In this document: piece after piece, positions 53,294 to 62,844 of the stretch
Layout of the letters: each line of letters opens with the position of its first letter
Numbering within the stretch: the stretch's first letter is position 1
Assembly: GCA_036250225.1 (NCBI GenBank)
Contig: JAPZLL010000068.1
Span: 1 to 64,000, forward strand
Direction: 5' to 3'
Length of the DNA stretch: 64,000 bases
DNA from: Cercophora sp. LCS_1
Taxonomy: Eukaryota; Ascomycota; Sordariomycetes; Sordariales; Lasiosphaeriaceae
Made by a program: the position numbers and the translations under genes
Notes under the pieces: model-generated
Told to the model about the DNA's origin: nothing
What the model saw: only the letters and a program-made list of their open reading frames with translations
Databases searched by the model: none

Positions 53294-55192
53294 TCAACGG
53301 GGTGTCACGGGCGTTCCCGGCGCCGCAGGTGTTTCCGCTTCCTCGACCGTGGTATCAATCTCCCACCATCGTTTGACATGCCCCAAAGTATCCCTCCAAT
53401 CCCTCGAACCGTACAAAAGGTCGTCGAGAGGAGCCCTAATTCCCACAACCGGTGGCTCTGGGACGCTAGCCTTCACACCCACCGGAGGAGGCTCTATCTC
53501 CATTATCCTCCACATTTCATCTTCTGCCTGCTGTGATGCTTCATTATCAACCGCATCAGCGTACGCCTCTGCAGAGTGTGCCAGCCGGATACGCGACTTT
53601 AGCGCATGTTTGGATCTCGTGGTCTCAGAGAGGCCAAGTGCCGAGTAGGCAAGCAGTTCCTTGAGGTCACGCTTGACTTCCTCCTCCTGCACGCCTGGGT
53701 AGGTCGGCACCTTGGTGTCGTCGTCTTCCTCGGCGGGGGTTTCATCGCCCTCCTTTTCTGCGTTGTTGGCAGCTGTTGTGTCGGAGAGAGACTCGAGCTC
53801 GCTTTCGCTCTCGGAGTCTACGCGCTGATCTTCGCCTTCCTCAGCTAGGGCGGCCTCAACGTCTTTGTAAGACATGATGATTTCTGGTTCATCCTCGCTG
53901 TCACTCTTGTAATCCGGTCCTTCGTCATCGTACACGGCCAGTCTAAGGCGCCTGGCACATCCGGCCCAGAATTTGTGGCTGTTCTCTGGCATTTTGAGGT
54001 CTAGAACCGCCGTCTCTACATCTCGGGGGATGACCCAGTCTCCCGTGTCTGGGAAAAACGTGTCCTGCTTTGATCGAATTCGCGACTCGGCGGCGTAAAG
54101 GGTGGCTGCGACAAGCCTCCTCGTCACCGATACTGTCAGGGCATAGAGATCTTCAAACGCGGTTGTGCGAATGGCTGGCTTTTTGTCTGACACGCCAGAC
54201 CAGTTGTATTCGTCAAGGGACGCATTCATGAAGATGCGTTCAGAGAGCTTGAGCCACTTTTTACTTCGGAATAACTCGACAGATTTGATCTCAAGCTCCG
54301 CCGCATCCTTCCGGATGCCCTTGTGGTTGGCCTGGGTGATCAGCCAGTGGTCTGAACCCCATTTCTCCTCTTCCACGAGTTCCTCATGTGCATCCTGCCT
54401 TATGGAGATATCATCTGCGACCTCCTCCAACGCACGGCAGCAGGCCTCGCTCAGTTCCACCGCCGCGGGAAGGTCGATCGGCTGCACCAAGTCAAGCTCC
54501 TTGCGGTGCTTTCTTGCCTCAGAGGCATCGCGCAGAGACTGCATGTACTGCAAGACTTCCAGCTCGCTCTTGGTCTGAACCCTGGCAGCAATTTCCAGGG
54601 CTCTATCCGGCCCAAGGCGAGCCAAAGCCTCGAAGAAGACCACCTTTTCCCAAGGCGACCATTGGGTAAATCCAATTTGCGAAGGCGGGAGATCGTGGCT
54701 ATTGTCTTCGTCCTCTTCAAGTATCTGCTCAGCTGCATCCTCAATGTCCGCATTTAGAAGCATCAAGTACTCCGGGTTAAATTCTCCCCGAAAACGTTTG
54801 AACGGACGGTCCGGACGTCCCTCCTCGTCCTCCTCGTGGGATGGGGATGGGAAGGAGCGCTTGAGAGGTGATTGCCGCGGGTTGCTGAAATGCCCCCAAT
54901 CGTCTTCGGAGCCCGAATCTCGCTCTTCTTTCTTGATGGTGACTTCAACCTCTTCTTCATCACCCTCGTCCTCGGACCCGGGCTCGTAGTCGCTTTCGAC
55001 TGACGAGATGCTGTGGCGGCGCTTGGGCGGCGGTTCGTCGAGATGAGATTCTTCTTCATCGTCGGCGTCATCCCCGATGCCGTCTCCCTTCAATAGTATT
55101 GGAATTTCCGCGATCCGCTCATCCTGTGCTGGCGAGATTTGCCTGTGAGGGCTGGATTGCTCCGAGCTACTCTGCACGTCGTATATTTCCAT
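53294..55192 (-). CDS. RRN5: RNA polymerase I upstream activation factor subunit Rrn5
   Basis: Single exon, 632 residues from ATG 55192; the two codons before it are GTG-ACC. Rrn5 belongs to the UAF complex that binds the rDNA promoter. A SANT-like domain at residues about 175-225 (FTQWSPWEKVVFFEALARLGPDR, then SELEVLQYMQSLRDASE) followed by the conserved ACCRALEEVADDISIRQ segment is the family core. The N-terminal 150 residues are acidic with phospho-site-like Ser runs (SVESDYEPGSEDE) and basic PPPKRRH and KRFRG patches. The last 130 residues are acidic and helical. The length suits filamentous-fungal orthologues, which exceed the yeast protein (363). The gene is convergent with the RNA-end gene, 168 bp apart. 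Confidence 0.88.
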   Translation of the reverse strand: MEIYDVQSSSEQSSPHRQISPAQDERIAEIPILLKGDGIGDDADDEEESHLDEPPPKRRHSISSVESDYEPGSEDEGDEEEVEVTIKKEERDSGSEDDWGHFSNPRQSPLKRSFPSPSHEEDEEGRPDRPFKRFRGEFNPEYLMLLNADIEDAAEQILEEDEDNSHDLPPSQIGFTQWSPWEKVVFFEALARLGPDRALEIAARVQTKSELEVLQYMQSLRDASEARKHRKELDLVQPIDLPAAVELSEACCRALEEVADDISIRQDAHEELVEEEKWGSDHWLITQANHKGIRKDAAELEIKSVELFRSKKWLKLSERIFMNASLDEYNWSGVSDKKPAIRTTAFEDLYALTVSVTRRLVAATLYAAESRIRSKQDTFFPDTGDWVIPRDVETAVLDLKMPENSHKFWAGCARRLRLAVYDDEGPDYKSDSEDEPEIIMSYKDVEAALAEEGEDQRVDSESESELESLSDTTAANNAEKEGDETPAEEDDDTKVPTYPGVQEEEVKRDLKELLAYSALGLSETTRSKHALKSRIRLAHSAEAYADAVDNEASQQAEDEMWRIMEIEPPPVGVKASVPEPPVVGIRAPLDDLLYGSRDWRDTLGHVKRWWEIDTTVEEAETPAAPGTPVTPR

Positions 55193-55861
55193 GGTCACGG
55201 CTGGACGCCGCGCAGTGGAGAAGTGGCGGGGAGCAGGCTTTGACAGTGTTGGCGGGACATGACAGGCTTTTGTCTGAAAGCCTGCTATGTCGGTATTGTG
55301 AAGACCTTAGGCCAGAGTTTTAAGTATTCTCCCACCCGGCCGTGAAGCATAAAGAATGCAATCTGCGAATCTTTATTTATTCTCTTCCTTATTTAGGCCC
55401 AGCCAAAAGCAACGATAAATCGATAAGCTGGGGATGTCAGAAAAGTGGGGCATCGAACTCTGACTCGAAACAAAAAAAGCCCAGGGTGCAGGACTGAGTA
55501 CTCGGTACTAGAGCTTAAGAATCATATTTAGAGAGTTTGCAAGAGTTCCCTGATGTTTAAAATTGTGGTGAAAAGTCTCTTAAATATTTTAAGCTGGTAT
55601 AGACACTCTGAAAAGCCGCTCGAGTATGCATTGCGGTTTCTTGATATTAACTTTTTCTGTAATGACGCTTGCTGGGATGGGGCTTGGCACCGCAACCTGT
55701 GAGACCTGAGCCGACATCAACTTCACAGAAGTTCACGGCCCCTAGCAATGAATGTTCCTTCAGTTCTGAGTTCAGATCTGGTAGCACATTTGCGCATGGG
55801 GATTGCGCAAACCGAGCAATAAGAAGCATGCTACTTTGTTGAACCAAGACCAACAAGCGCA
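55193..55861. promoter_or_regulatory. divergent upstream region of RRN5 and IRC3
   Basis: 669 bp with an AT-rich segment at 55540-55600. On the minus strand a short 71-codon frame at 55647-55862 ends at the IRC3 start and looks like chance. It must contain both promoters. Confidence 0.5.
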
Positions 55862-57868
55862 ATGAACGGCCTTCTTGCAGCCATCCCCAGGCTCAGGGTT
55901 CTCATCCCCAAAGCGGCGCCATCACTCACTTTCCTCTCGCGACGACCCTTCTTCAGTTGTGCAAGATATCTATCGAGCAAAGATGTCTCAAGCCCGTTCC
56001 GAGTCCGACTCCGCGAATATCAAGAAGAGTGCATTCAATCGGTTCTGGCTTCACTGGATCAAGGGCACAAACGTGTTGGTATTTCCTTGGCGACAGGAAG
56101 TGGGAAAACTGTTGTATTCACCCAGCTTATCGACCGCGTCAAACCCCTATCCGAGTGGGCAGCCCAAACTCTCATTCTGGCCCATAGGAGGGAACTTGTT
56201 GAACAAGCCGCACGGCATTGTGTGCAAGCATACCCGGACAAGACCATTGAGCTGGAGCTTGGAAAGCTCTCGGCATCCGGCGTAGCGGATATCACTGTCG
56301 CCAGCCTCCAGAGTATTCTCTCGCGCGACCGTCTTCTAAAATTTGACCCGAAAAGATTCAAGCTCGTCTTAGTTGATGAAGCCCACCACATCGTTGCTCC
56401 AGGCTACCTGAAAGTTCTCAACCACTTCGGTCTGGGAAGCAAAACCCCGGATTCACCGCATCTCGTTGGCGTATCGGCAACCTTTTCCAGGTCTGACGGT
56501 CTTAGACTCGGCGCGGCCATTGATGAAATAGTCTACCACAAAGATTATGTTGACATGATTTCGGACAAGTGGCTCTCCGATGTTGTCTTCACCACTGTCG
56601 ACTCCAAAGCGGACCTGTCTGCTGTGAAGAAGTTGGGTAGGGGAGGAGGAGGCGACTTCGACACATCTTCTCTCTCTCGGGCAGTCAATACAATCGAAAC
56701 CAATGACATCGCCATTAGAACTTGGTTTGCCAAAGCCTCGGGGAGGAAGTCGACATTGGTTTTCTGCGTGGACCTTGACCATGTTGCCGCATTGACACAG
56801 AGGTTCCGTCATTACGGCATAGATGCCCGATTTGTGACTGGCGACACGCCAGCCAAAGAACGACACGAACGTCTTGAGGGTTTTAAAAGTGGCCAGTTCC
56901 CGGTCTTGGTCAACTGTGGTGTCTTTACCGAAGGTACTGACATCCCAAACATTGACTGTGTTCTCCTGGCAAGGCCGACGAGATCGCGTAACCTCCTCAT
57001 TCAGATGATTGGCCGAGGGATGAGACTACACCCCGGGAAAGAGAACTGCCACATCATTGATCTGGTTTCGAGCCTTGAGACTGGTATAGTCACGACCCCA
57101 ACTCTCTTTGGTCTCGACCCTGGGGAGATCGTCAGCAACGCTGAGGTGTCCGACCTGGAAGATCTTCGAGACAAAAAGGAAGCCGAAAAGGCCAGAGCCG
57201 AGAAAGCTCGCTATCCCGTCGACGACGCTGGGCTCGGGGCTCGGGGCTACAATGTGACATTCACAGAATACGATTCAGTCTTTGATTTGATCTCAGACAC
57301 GTCTGGGGAGAAGCATATCAGTACTTTGAGCAGCCATACTTGGGTTCAGGTGGGCCCCGATCGATACATTCTCTGCGGACCAACCGGCACTTACCTGCGC
57401 TTGGAAAAGGTCGAAGCCAAAGAGGCTCTGTCCGAGGGGTATGTGTTTGAGGGATGGGAGATACGAGCGCTGCCCCCCGGTGTCACAAAATCCCCCTTTG
57501 CGGCGCCACGGAATCTACTACGTGCGAAGACATTCGCGGACGCGGTGCATGGATGTGATAAATACGCAACTGAGATATTCCCATATGCTTTCATAAATCG
57601 GCATGCCTCATGGCGGCGAGGCCCGCCGACAGAAGGGCAACTCAAGTTTCTGAACAAGTTTAAGGCGAAGGATAATCAACTTCAGCCCAGTGATATTACC
57701 AAGGGGAAGGCCATGGATATGATAACGAAGCTGAAGCACGGTGCAAGGGGGAGATTTGCCAACATGGAAGCAGAGAAGAGGAAGGTCTCCCGGTCCAACC
57801 TCATCTTGGAGAGAGAGCAAGCTAAGAGGTTGGGCGATGCTATTTCTGTCGGTCCTGTCCTGCCCTAA
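55862..57868 (+). CDS. IRC3: mitochondrial DNA helicase Irc3
   Basis: Single exon, 668 residues. The N-terminus (MNGLLAAIPRLRVLIPKAAPSL, then RRPFFSCARYLSS) is Arg-rich without acidic residues, a mitochondrial presequence. SF2 helicase motifs follow in order: Q/I region LREYQEECI, Walker A ATGSGKT (77-83), Ia LAHRREL, DEAH (172-175), motif III SAT (205-207), motif IV VFCVDLDH, motif V TEGTDIPN and motif VI QMIGRGMR. A Lys/Ala-rich helix (KKEAEKARAEKAR) links to a C-terminal domain with WRRGPPTEGQLKFL, the family tail. Yeast Irc3 unwinds branched mtDNA and supports mtDNA maintenance, and this should do the same. Confidence 0.94.
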   Translation: MNGLLAAIPRLRVLIPKAAPSLTFLSRRPFFSCARYLSSKDVSSPFRVRLREYQEECIQSVLASLDQGHKRVGISLATGSGKTVVFTQLIDRVKPLSEWAAQTLILAHRRELVEQAARHCVQAYPDKTIELELGKLSASGVADITVASLQSILSRDRLLKFDPKRFKLVLVDEAHHIVAPGYLKVLNHFGLGSKTPDSPHLVGVSATFSRSDGLRLGAAIDEIVYHKDYVDMISDKWLSDVVFTTVDSKADLSAVKKLGRGGGGDFDTSSLSRAVNTIETNDIAIRTWFAKASGRKSTLVFCVDLDHVAALTQRFRHYGIDARFVTGDTPAKERHERLEGFKSGQFPVLVNCGVFTEGTDIPNIDCVLLARPTRSRNLLIQMIGRGMRLHPGKENCHIIDLVSSLETGIVTTPTLFGLDPGEIVSNAEVSDLEDLRDKKEAEKARAEKARYPVDDAGLGARGYNVTFTEYDSVFDLISDTSGEKHISTLSSHTWVQVGPDRYILCGPTGTYLRLEKVEAKEALSEGYVFEGWEIRALPPGVTKSPFAAPRNLLRAKTFADAVHGCDKYATEIFPYAFINRHASWRRGPPTEGQLKFLNKFKAKDNQLQPSDITKGKAMDMITKLKHGARGRFANMEAEKRKVSRSNLILEREQAKRLGDAISVGPVLP

Positions 57869-58202
57869 AGGGCGTTCCTGCCGTCGGAGCCTCAAAACCT
57901 GCGAACGAACTCATATCACAGAGTTCCGCGCAAACTGCCACTTGCACCCACCAACCCACACCTTCCACGACATTTCCACTAATTCAATTTCTACAGTTGT
58001 TTGGTAGCTTCCTCTCCTTCCCAAAATCAATCTCCTCCGTCAACTTTGTAAGTGCAACTGCACTGCAATTGCACTTTCCTCCCTCAACCCCGCGGGTCCA
58101 GCAGTTGCTCTTTCCATCTTGACACCAACACCGCAATCGCAACTTCCCGATCTAGTCACGAGCGATCGATTCCCCTCACCGCATTTTCCCGCCACCGGGG
58201 TG
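57869..58202. other. short spacer and leader
   Basis: 334 bp between IRC3 and the next same-strand gene, CA/CT-rich and leader-like. The open frame here reaches back to 58119 only through a TTG codon. Confidence 0.5.
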
Positions 58203-60314
58203 ATGTCAACTCCAAACGGGCCCCGGCAAGGAGGCCTGGATTGGCGGTGGGGGAAGATCCTCCAACCGGCGCGCCGCCTTGCCTCAGTTTGTGTCAATTT
58301 CCGCAGCAACACCACTTTTCTGCCCAAATTATACCCTGGATCGCGAACAGGGCGCGATGGCGACGGTAACTCGACATTGAACCTTTTTGGTTCATTGTCC
58401 CGACAAGCTTCCGCCCTCCACGAACCTTCGAATACATCTAAACCTTCTCGAGAAACCTTAGCCCGTCGAGATTTTCCAGTCGAGCTTTCCACCTCATATT
58501 CCGAGAATACTCTGCATCAAGTCACCCAGCTACTCATCACCGGCGAAATGGTGACAGCAACAACATCTCGTGCGGCGCTGGCGGCATGCCAGGAAGTGGC
58601 GCGCAACGCGCCTCTCGATGGTTCGAAGTTCACAAAAGACAAAGTTCACCGCAAAGTGCGCTTTCGAGAGAACCACATCCTTGGCCCCGTTCCGCCCGAC
58701 ACTCCTCCAAAGTCGCAGCCTTCAATTAGAGCCGAGGGTGTTTGCTCGCAGGTCAACGACGAAAGGACACCAGAACGAAGCGATACAACCACCGCGCAAA
58801 CTACAAAAGATGCGTCAGTCAAGACTCGTAGGCGGTTTCGCGACAGCGCCTGTGTACTTACGCCACCATCGCTCCTCCAGCCTACAGCAGCGAGATTAGC
58901 CAGTCCTTCCCTCAGTCCAGTTCACCATCCCGAAGCGCTAGACCACCCGGTTTTGAACCGAGTCCCCCAACGGCCACACCGGAGTGAAACGACGGTGATC
59001 TCTCCTAGTGTCGTCGAGAGCGGATGTGACTTGCAGGATGAGCAAGTCATCGAGCAGCTGCAAAAGCGCGCTGTCGCCAAACGGAAATCCACCGCCCTGC
59101 GGCGGTCTTCAAGCGGAAGGAGGTCGACTGAATGGAGCGATATAACCCACATCGAGATTGAGAATGTGGTCCAGGACGACTCTTTTGCCTTGCCTCCCCG
59201 AAATCTCGAACAGGAAGCGAAAGATGTTGCGGAATTCCTGAAGACCTTGCCCGGCGCCCCATTTTGCCGCGAGTTTGAGCACACACTGGAGAGTGTCATT
59301 GATGAACACGCCGATCAATGGAAGCCCTTCATTGAGCAGGTCGAAAAGGGACAACGCTACTTGGCTGATCTCAAGGGGGCTATGCTCGAGAAACTTGCGA
59401 CAAAGCAAGAAATCGAGAGGAACGTTTTGCAACTTCGTATCAACTTGAAGAGACGCAGGCGCGCAGGGATGAGCATTCAAGGGGGAAGACAAGGTCTGCA
59501 GGTCTTCTACTCCAACATCGCGAAGTTAGACCGGCAAATCGCAAATTTCCGCACAAAGTGGAATAAGAAAGCCCTGGAGCTCAATAACTGCATTGAGCGT
59601 GCCTTCGAGTTGGATTTTAAGGCCGAGGTAGGGGAAGCCATGTTCGACGAAGTCGAACGCTTGGCCGGAAGACAGTATGCCATCGCAAACAAGAGAAAGC
59701 TGGAGACCCTGACCTCGAAAATTGGCTGTCTGACTATCAGCGGAGCCGGATCCCGGAAGACGCCGCTTTCACTTGCGCCATTGGAGTATCCCGCTGTTCC
59801 TACCTGGTTTGAAGCCGTGGAGTCAGCCATTAGGACCCAGGGCATCATGGAACTTAGGCCCTCGAGTCCAGAGACCAACTACAGGGCTCTCATGACCAGA
59901 ATCAGCCAGCTGGAAAGGGAGATAGACGACGAGTCCAAGCTTCCTCAGAAAGTGGAGTTCACGAAGAATTGGCACGAGAAAAGCCCGAGCTGGCCATTCA
60001 AAAGTTGGCAAGATGCAGGAGGATGGTGGGTTTGTCGAACAGGGCCTGGATCGTCTGAGATGGAGGAGCGTTGCAGAGTTTGCCCTGTCAAACGGGATAC
60101 TCGGCAAACCCCGTCACAGCCCACGGCAGCGAGCTCGCGAAGTCAGGCGGTTTACAATAAGATTATGGGCGAGATCGAGAAGGTAATGAAGACAGAGGCG
60201 GAACAAGACAAAAAGGTGTACAAGGCGAGGTTGGATATGGAGGGCGCCAACTTACAACGCAAGCAGTCTGCATATCGTTTCGGATGGGATGGCGGGTATC
60301 TCGGTGGCTGGTGA
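58203..60314 (+). CDS. conserved hypothetical coiled-coil protein, 703 aa
   Basis: Single exon. The first in-frame ATG is at 58203 (GTGATGTC), and the longer frame upstream starts only with TTG. The N-terminus begins MSTPNGPRQGGLDWRWGK. The first 300 residues are Ser/Thr/Pro-rich with a basic VHRKVRFREN patch near 170. Residues about 360-560 are charged and helical and suggest coiled coil (EQVEKGQRYLADLKGAMLEKLATKQEIE; TKWNKKALELNNCIERAFELDFKAEV). A second helical segment precedes a Trp-containing tail (PFKSWQDAGGWWVCRTG). No catalytic motif, membrane helix or signal peptide is seen. A structural role, for example spindle or septum related, would be a guess. Confidence 0.75.
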   Translation: MSTPNGPRQGGLDWRWGKILQPARRLASVCVNFRSNTTFLPKLYPGSRTGRDGDGNSTLNLFGSLSRQASALHEPSNTSKPSRETLARRDFPVELSTSYSENTLHQVTQLLITGEMVTATTSRAALAACQEVARNAPLDGSKFTKDKVHRKVRFRENHILGPVPPDTPPKSQPSIRAEGVCSQVNDERTPERSDTTTAQTTKDASVKTRRRFRDSACVLTPPSLLQPTAARLASPSLSPVHHPEALDHPVLNRVPQRPHRSETTVISPSVVESGCDLQDEQVIEQLQKRAVAKRKSTALRRSSSGRRSTEWSDITHIEIENVVQDDSFALPPRNLEQEAKDVAEFLKTLPGAPFCREFEHTLESVIDEHADQWKPFIEQVEKGQRYLADLKGAMLEKLATKQEIERNVLQLRINLKRRRRAGMSIQGGRQGLQVFYSNIAKLDRQIANFRTKWNKKALELNNCIERAFELDFKAEVGEAMFDEVERLAGRQYAIANKRKLETLTSKIGCLTISGAGSRKTPLSLAPLEYPAVPTWFEAVESAIRTQGIMELRPSSPETNYRALMTRISQLEREIDDESKLPQKVEFTKNWHEKSPSWPFKSWQDAGGWWVCRTGPGSSEMEERCRVCPVKRDTRQTPSQPTAASSRSQAVYNKIMGEIEKVMKTEAEQDKKVYKARLDMEGANLQRKQSAYRFGWDGGYLGGW

Positions 60315-61102
60315 GGTGGAGATTGCAATGCCCGAGGGTGGGCAGAGAATAATCATAATGGGGTCTGGTAGGGTGCATGGGTGTAGCCTGAGGTCGTCCT
60401 GAGGGAGTGTGGGTAATCGTTCAGGGCCACTAATGTTTTCCCTGGGATTTCTATCTGTTGTTGGCAACACTGTTTCTGTAATGAGGTCACTCTTGCTTTT
60501 TTTTTGGGTGCGGGTTTGTGAAGCATTATATCTTGGTTTCCTTTGTTTCTTAATACCCAGAACATGGCGTCTTTGAGCACCGCAGAGGGTCTAAGGAGCA
60601 GGAGTGACATTGCGAGTTTGGGTGGGTGGGCACCAAACGAATTAAACTGCCGAGGAGTACTTCCCAAAGAAATCTAGGCAATGGCTCTGGTAGTTGGCAT
60701 GATCTCGATAGTGTTGCATGCATCACAATTGAGCATGTTTCACGGGGATGGCAAGGAAACGCAGCGGACGAAGCAAATCAAATGGTATTTATAACCTATA
60801 TCATGGAACAGCACACTCGTGGTTGTAGGTGAAGTAAAACTGCCAATGACAACAAGACGATGGGCTCAAACCCGGGGCCGCTGACTGACATCTCAACCTC
60901 GGGCAACCGGTGCTATCATCTGGTTGTTACTCAGGCCGCAGACGAATTTCAAAACACGCATTTATATGGGAAGAAACATTGTGAAGTGGGGGATCATGCC
61001 CGAAGGGCATGGGGTAGGTTGGGTTGCGTGAAAGAGGTCGCCTTGTGGTTGTCAGTGACGAGCTCAGTATCTTCATGACGAAGGAAGCTCACAGCTACTT
61101 GC
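60315..61102. other. convergent spacer
   Basis: 788 bp between the coiled-coil gene and the small Cys-rich gene. A tRNA-like T-loop near 60870 on the minus strand does not fold (see rejected items). A T9 run lies near 60497-60505. No supported gene. Confidence 0.45.
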
Positions 61103-61501
61103 TCAATCGGCTCTTCTCTTGGGTGTTTGCTCCCATAGTCCCGAATACGGATAGTCATTGGCATTGGCCTGGGAGAGGGCTCCCTGAGACTGAGCTTGAG
61201 GTTGTTCCTCTTGGTCGTCATCGTCAAGGAGCTCGGTCCAGTCGTCTTGAATTCGCTCCTCTTCCTCGCTTTCGCCGTGGAGACCCGCAGCCCGATGGCT
61301 TTCACAGCTTTTATTGGTACTCCGCGTTATCATCCATCGGTGGCTATGGGCGTGTCAGAATCATGTCTAAAGCTAGAAACTTGGCACGCACCAGTATATG
61401 CCCCGGTTCTCGTTACAAACGTGTTGGGTTGCCGCACTGCTACTGCACCCACATGAGTACTTGAGATGTAACTTCCAGCAATAGTACTGGCGGTTCGGCA
61501 T
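61103..61501 (-). CDS. small Cys-rich conserved hypothetical protein, 116 aa
   Basis: Exons 61501-61392 and 61343-61103; the 48-nt intron has donor GTGCGT, branch CTGAC and acceptor ATAG, and joins in phase 2 to make a Cys codon. The start context AAAAAAATG is favourable. The first half contains eight cysteines with the pattern YYCWKLHLKYSCGCSSS, then HVC, YCHRW and SCESH, suggesting a small metal-binding or disulfide-bonded fold. There is no signal peptide, so metal binding is more likely. The second half is acidic (EEEERIQDDWTELLDDDD) and Gln-rich. Family and function are unrecognised, but the clean splicing and cysteine pattern support a real gene. Confidence 0.72.
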
Positions 61502-62844
61502 TTTTTTGGCGGTTGAGAGGCGGGGATTGAGGTGAGGTGGCAAGGCTACGGGTGTTTTGCGGGTGAGAGAGTGAGAGACTGGTGGTGAGGCGGTGGGTGT
61601 ATCAAGGCTCGTGGGCCTTGTGGGTACGGTGTATGTCTGGAACAAGGATGGAGAGAGAGCTTCAAACGGGGGTGATGGCTGTTAGATATGGGTGAGCACC
61701 CCGTTCTGTCCGAGGTTGTTTGAGATATGATCTGTACCAGAACAGAATGATTTTTGTGAAGTCGTGGATCGAGTTGCTCGCCGGAGAGAAACACTACAGC
61801 TGGCCAGGCGCCGGCCGATACAGGCAGACAATGGGAAGCCTTCCCGGCCCGAGGAATCTAGCGACACATTGGAAGCCAACGCATGCCGCCTCGCATGGGC
61901 TCTGTGCCCTTGACCGGGGAGGCTGCAGAGGGGAGGCCTCGTCTTATTGGATGCGACGGATTCCTGGGATGCGCTTTTGCTGCATGGTTTACTGTCGGTG
62001 CCGGCTTCATAGTGTCCGAAGCTTATTGAGAATATAGATAAGTCGTTGAGAAGCTCCATCTTGACGAGTATAAAGCTGAAGATATCACTATCTAAAAGTG
62101 TGTTTCAAATCGGAACTGGGTGTCGTTCCCTCGGGTCGGCTTCCCAGCAGATGATCGGCAGGGTTCCGGTTTGTGGGTCGAGTGACCACAGTGCGCGCCT
62201 CCCAAAGCTGTGTCACTTCTGGACAGAATACACAATGCCGACACGATAAGATGTGCTTCTGCCACTTCCTTCCTTGTGCTGTAAATACGCCAGCCAAAGT
62301 GTCAACAGGCCCTCAATAGTAGTTTTGAACACATCGATTACTTAATGTGGGTGACTTCGTGTTAGAAATCTGGCTAGATTGACTCCTTCGAAGTGCTTGG
62401 CCGGTGTTTTTTGTACCGCACTCGGTGCCTGGTGCCCCCGGCTTTCTCCGGCTCCAGCTGCCCAAGTCGCTGCGACGATGCCAGTCAGTGCCGTCATTGG
62501 AAGGCTGAGGTGTCTCTCCGCGACAAGCAAACACATGCTTGGAAGACAGTCTTCAAGCCACCGTTTCGAATTCGCGATCCGGATCAACCGTAATTCACCA
62601 TCCAATTCTTCTTCAGCGACGCGTTACAGTGACTTTTCTGCATTGTTCTACTAACCGTTTAATTTTCTCTTCCTTCCGTTTGGAGCTTTGTTCCCGAGTC
62701 GCTCAAATCGCCGAGCCCCTATTCGCACGTTCCGCCAAAAATCCTCCCAAGCCTTGACCTCCGAATCATCAGGATCGACGATGACATGAGAACACATCCG
62801 ACGCTCGCTCCACATATACACTCACGTCTTCTTTGACAGCAATC
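61502..62844. other. 1.3-kb intergenic region, upstream of LSB6
   Basis: Upstream of both the Cys-rich gene (minus) and LSB6 (plus), so it holds two divergent promoters. Open frames here are short and lack family features. A CA/TC-rich leader precedes the LSB6 start. Confidence 0.45.

Noticed and set aside
55435..55475. T-loop-like GAGTTCGATGCC on the minus strand
   Set aside because: Flanking bases cannot form a T stem or an acceptor stem.
60840..60940. Possible tRNA on the minus strand (GGGTTTGAGCCC and matching ends GATGATA/CATCGTC)
   Set aside because: The ends pair, but the T stem forms only two base pairs and no anticodon arm can be drawn.
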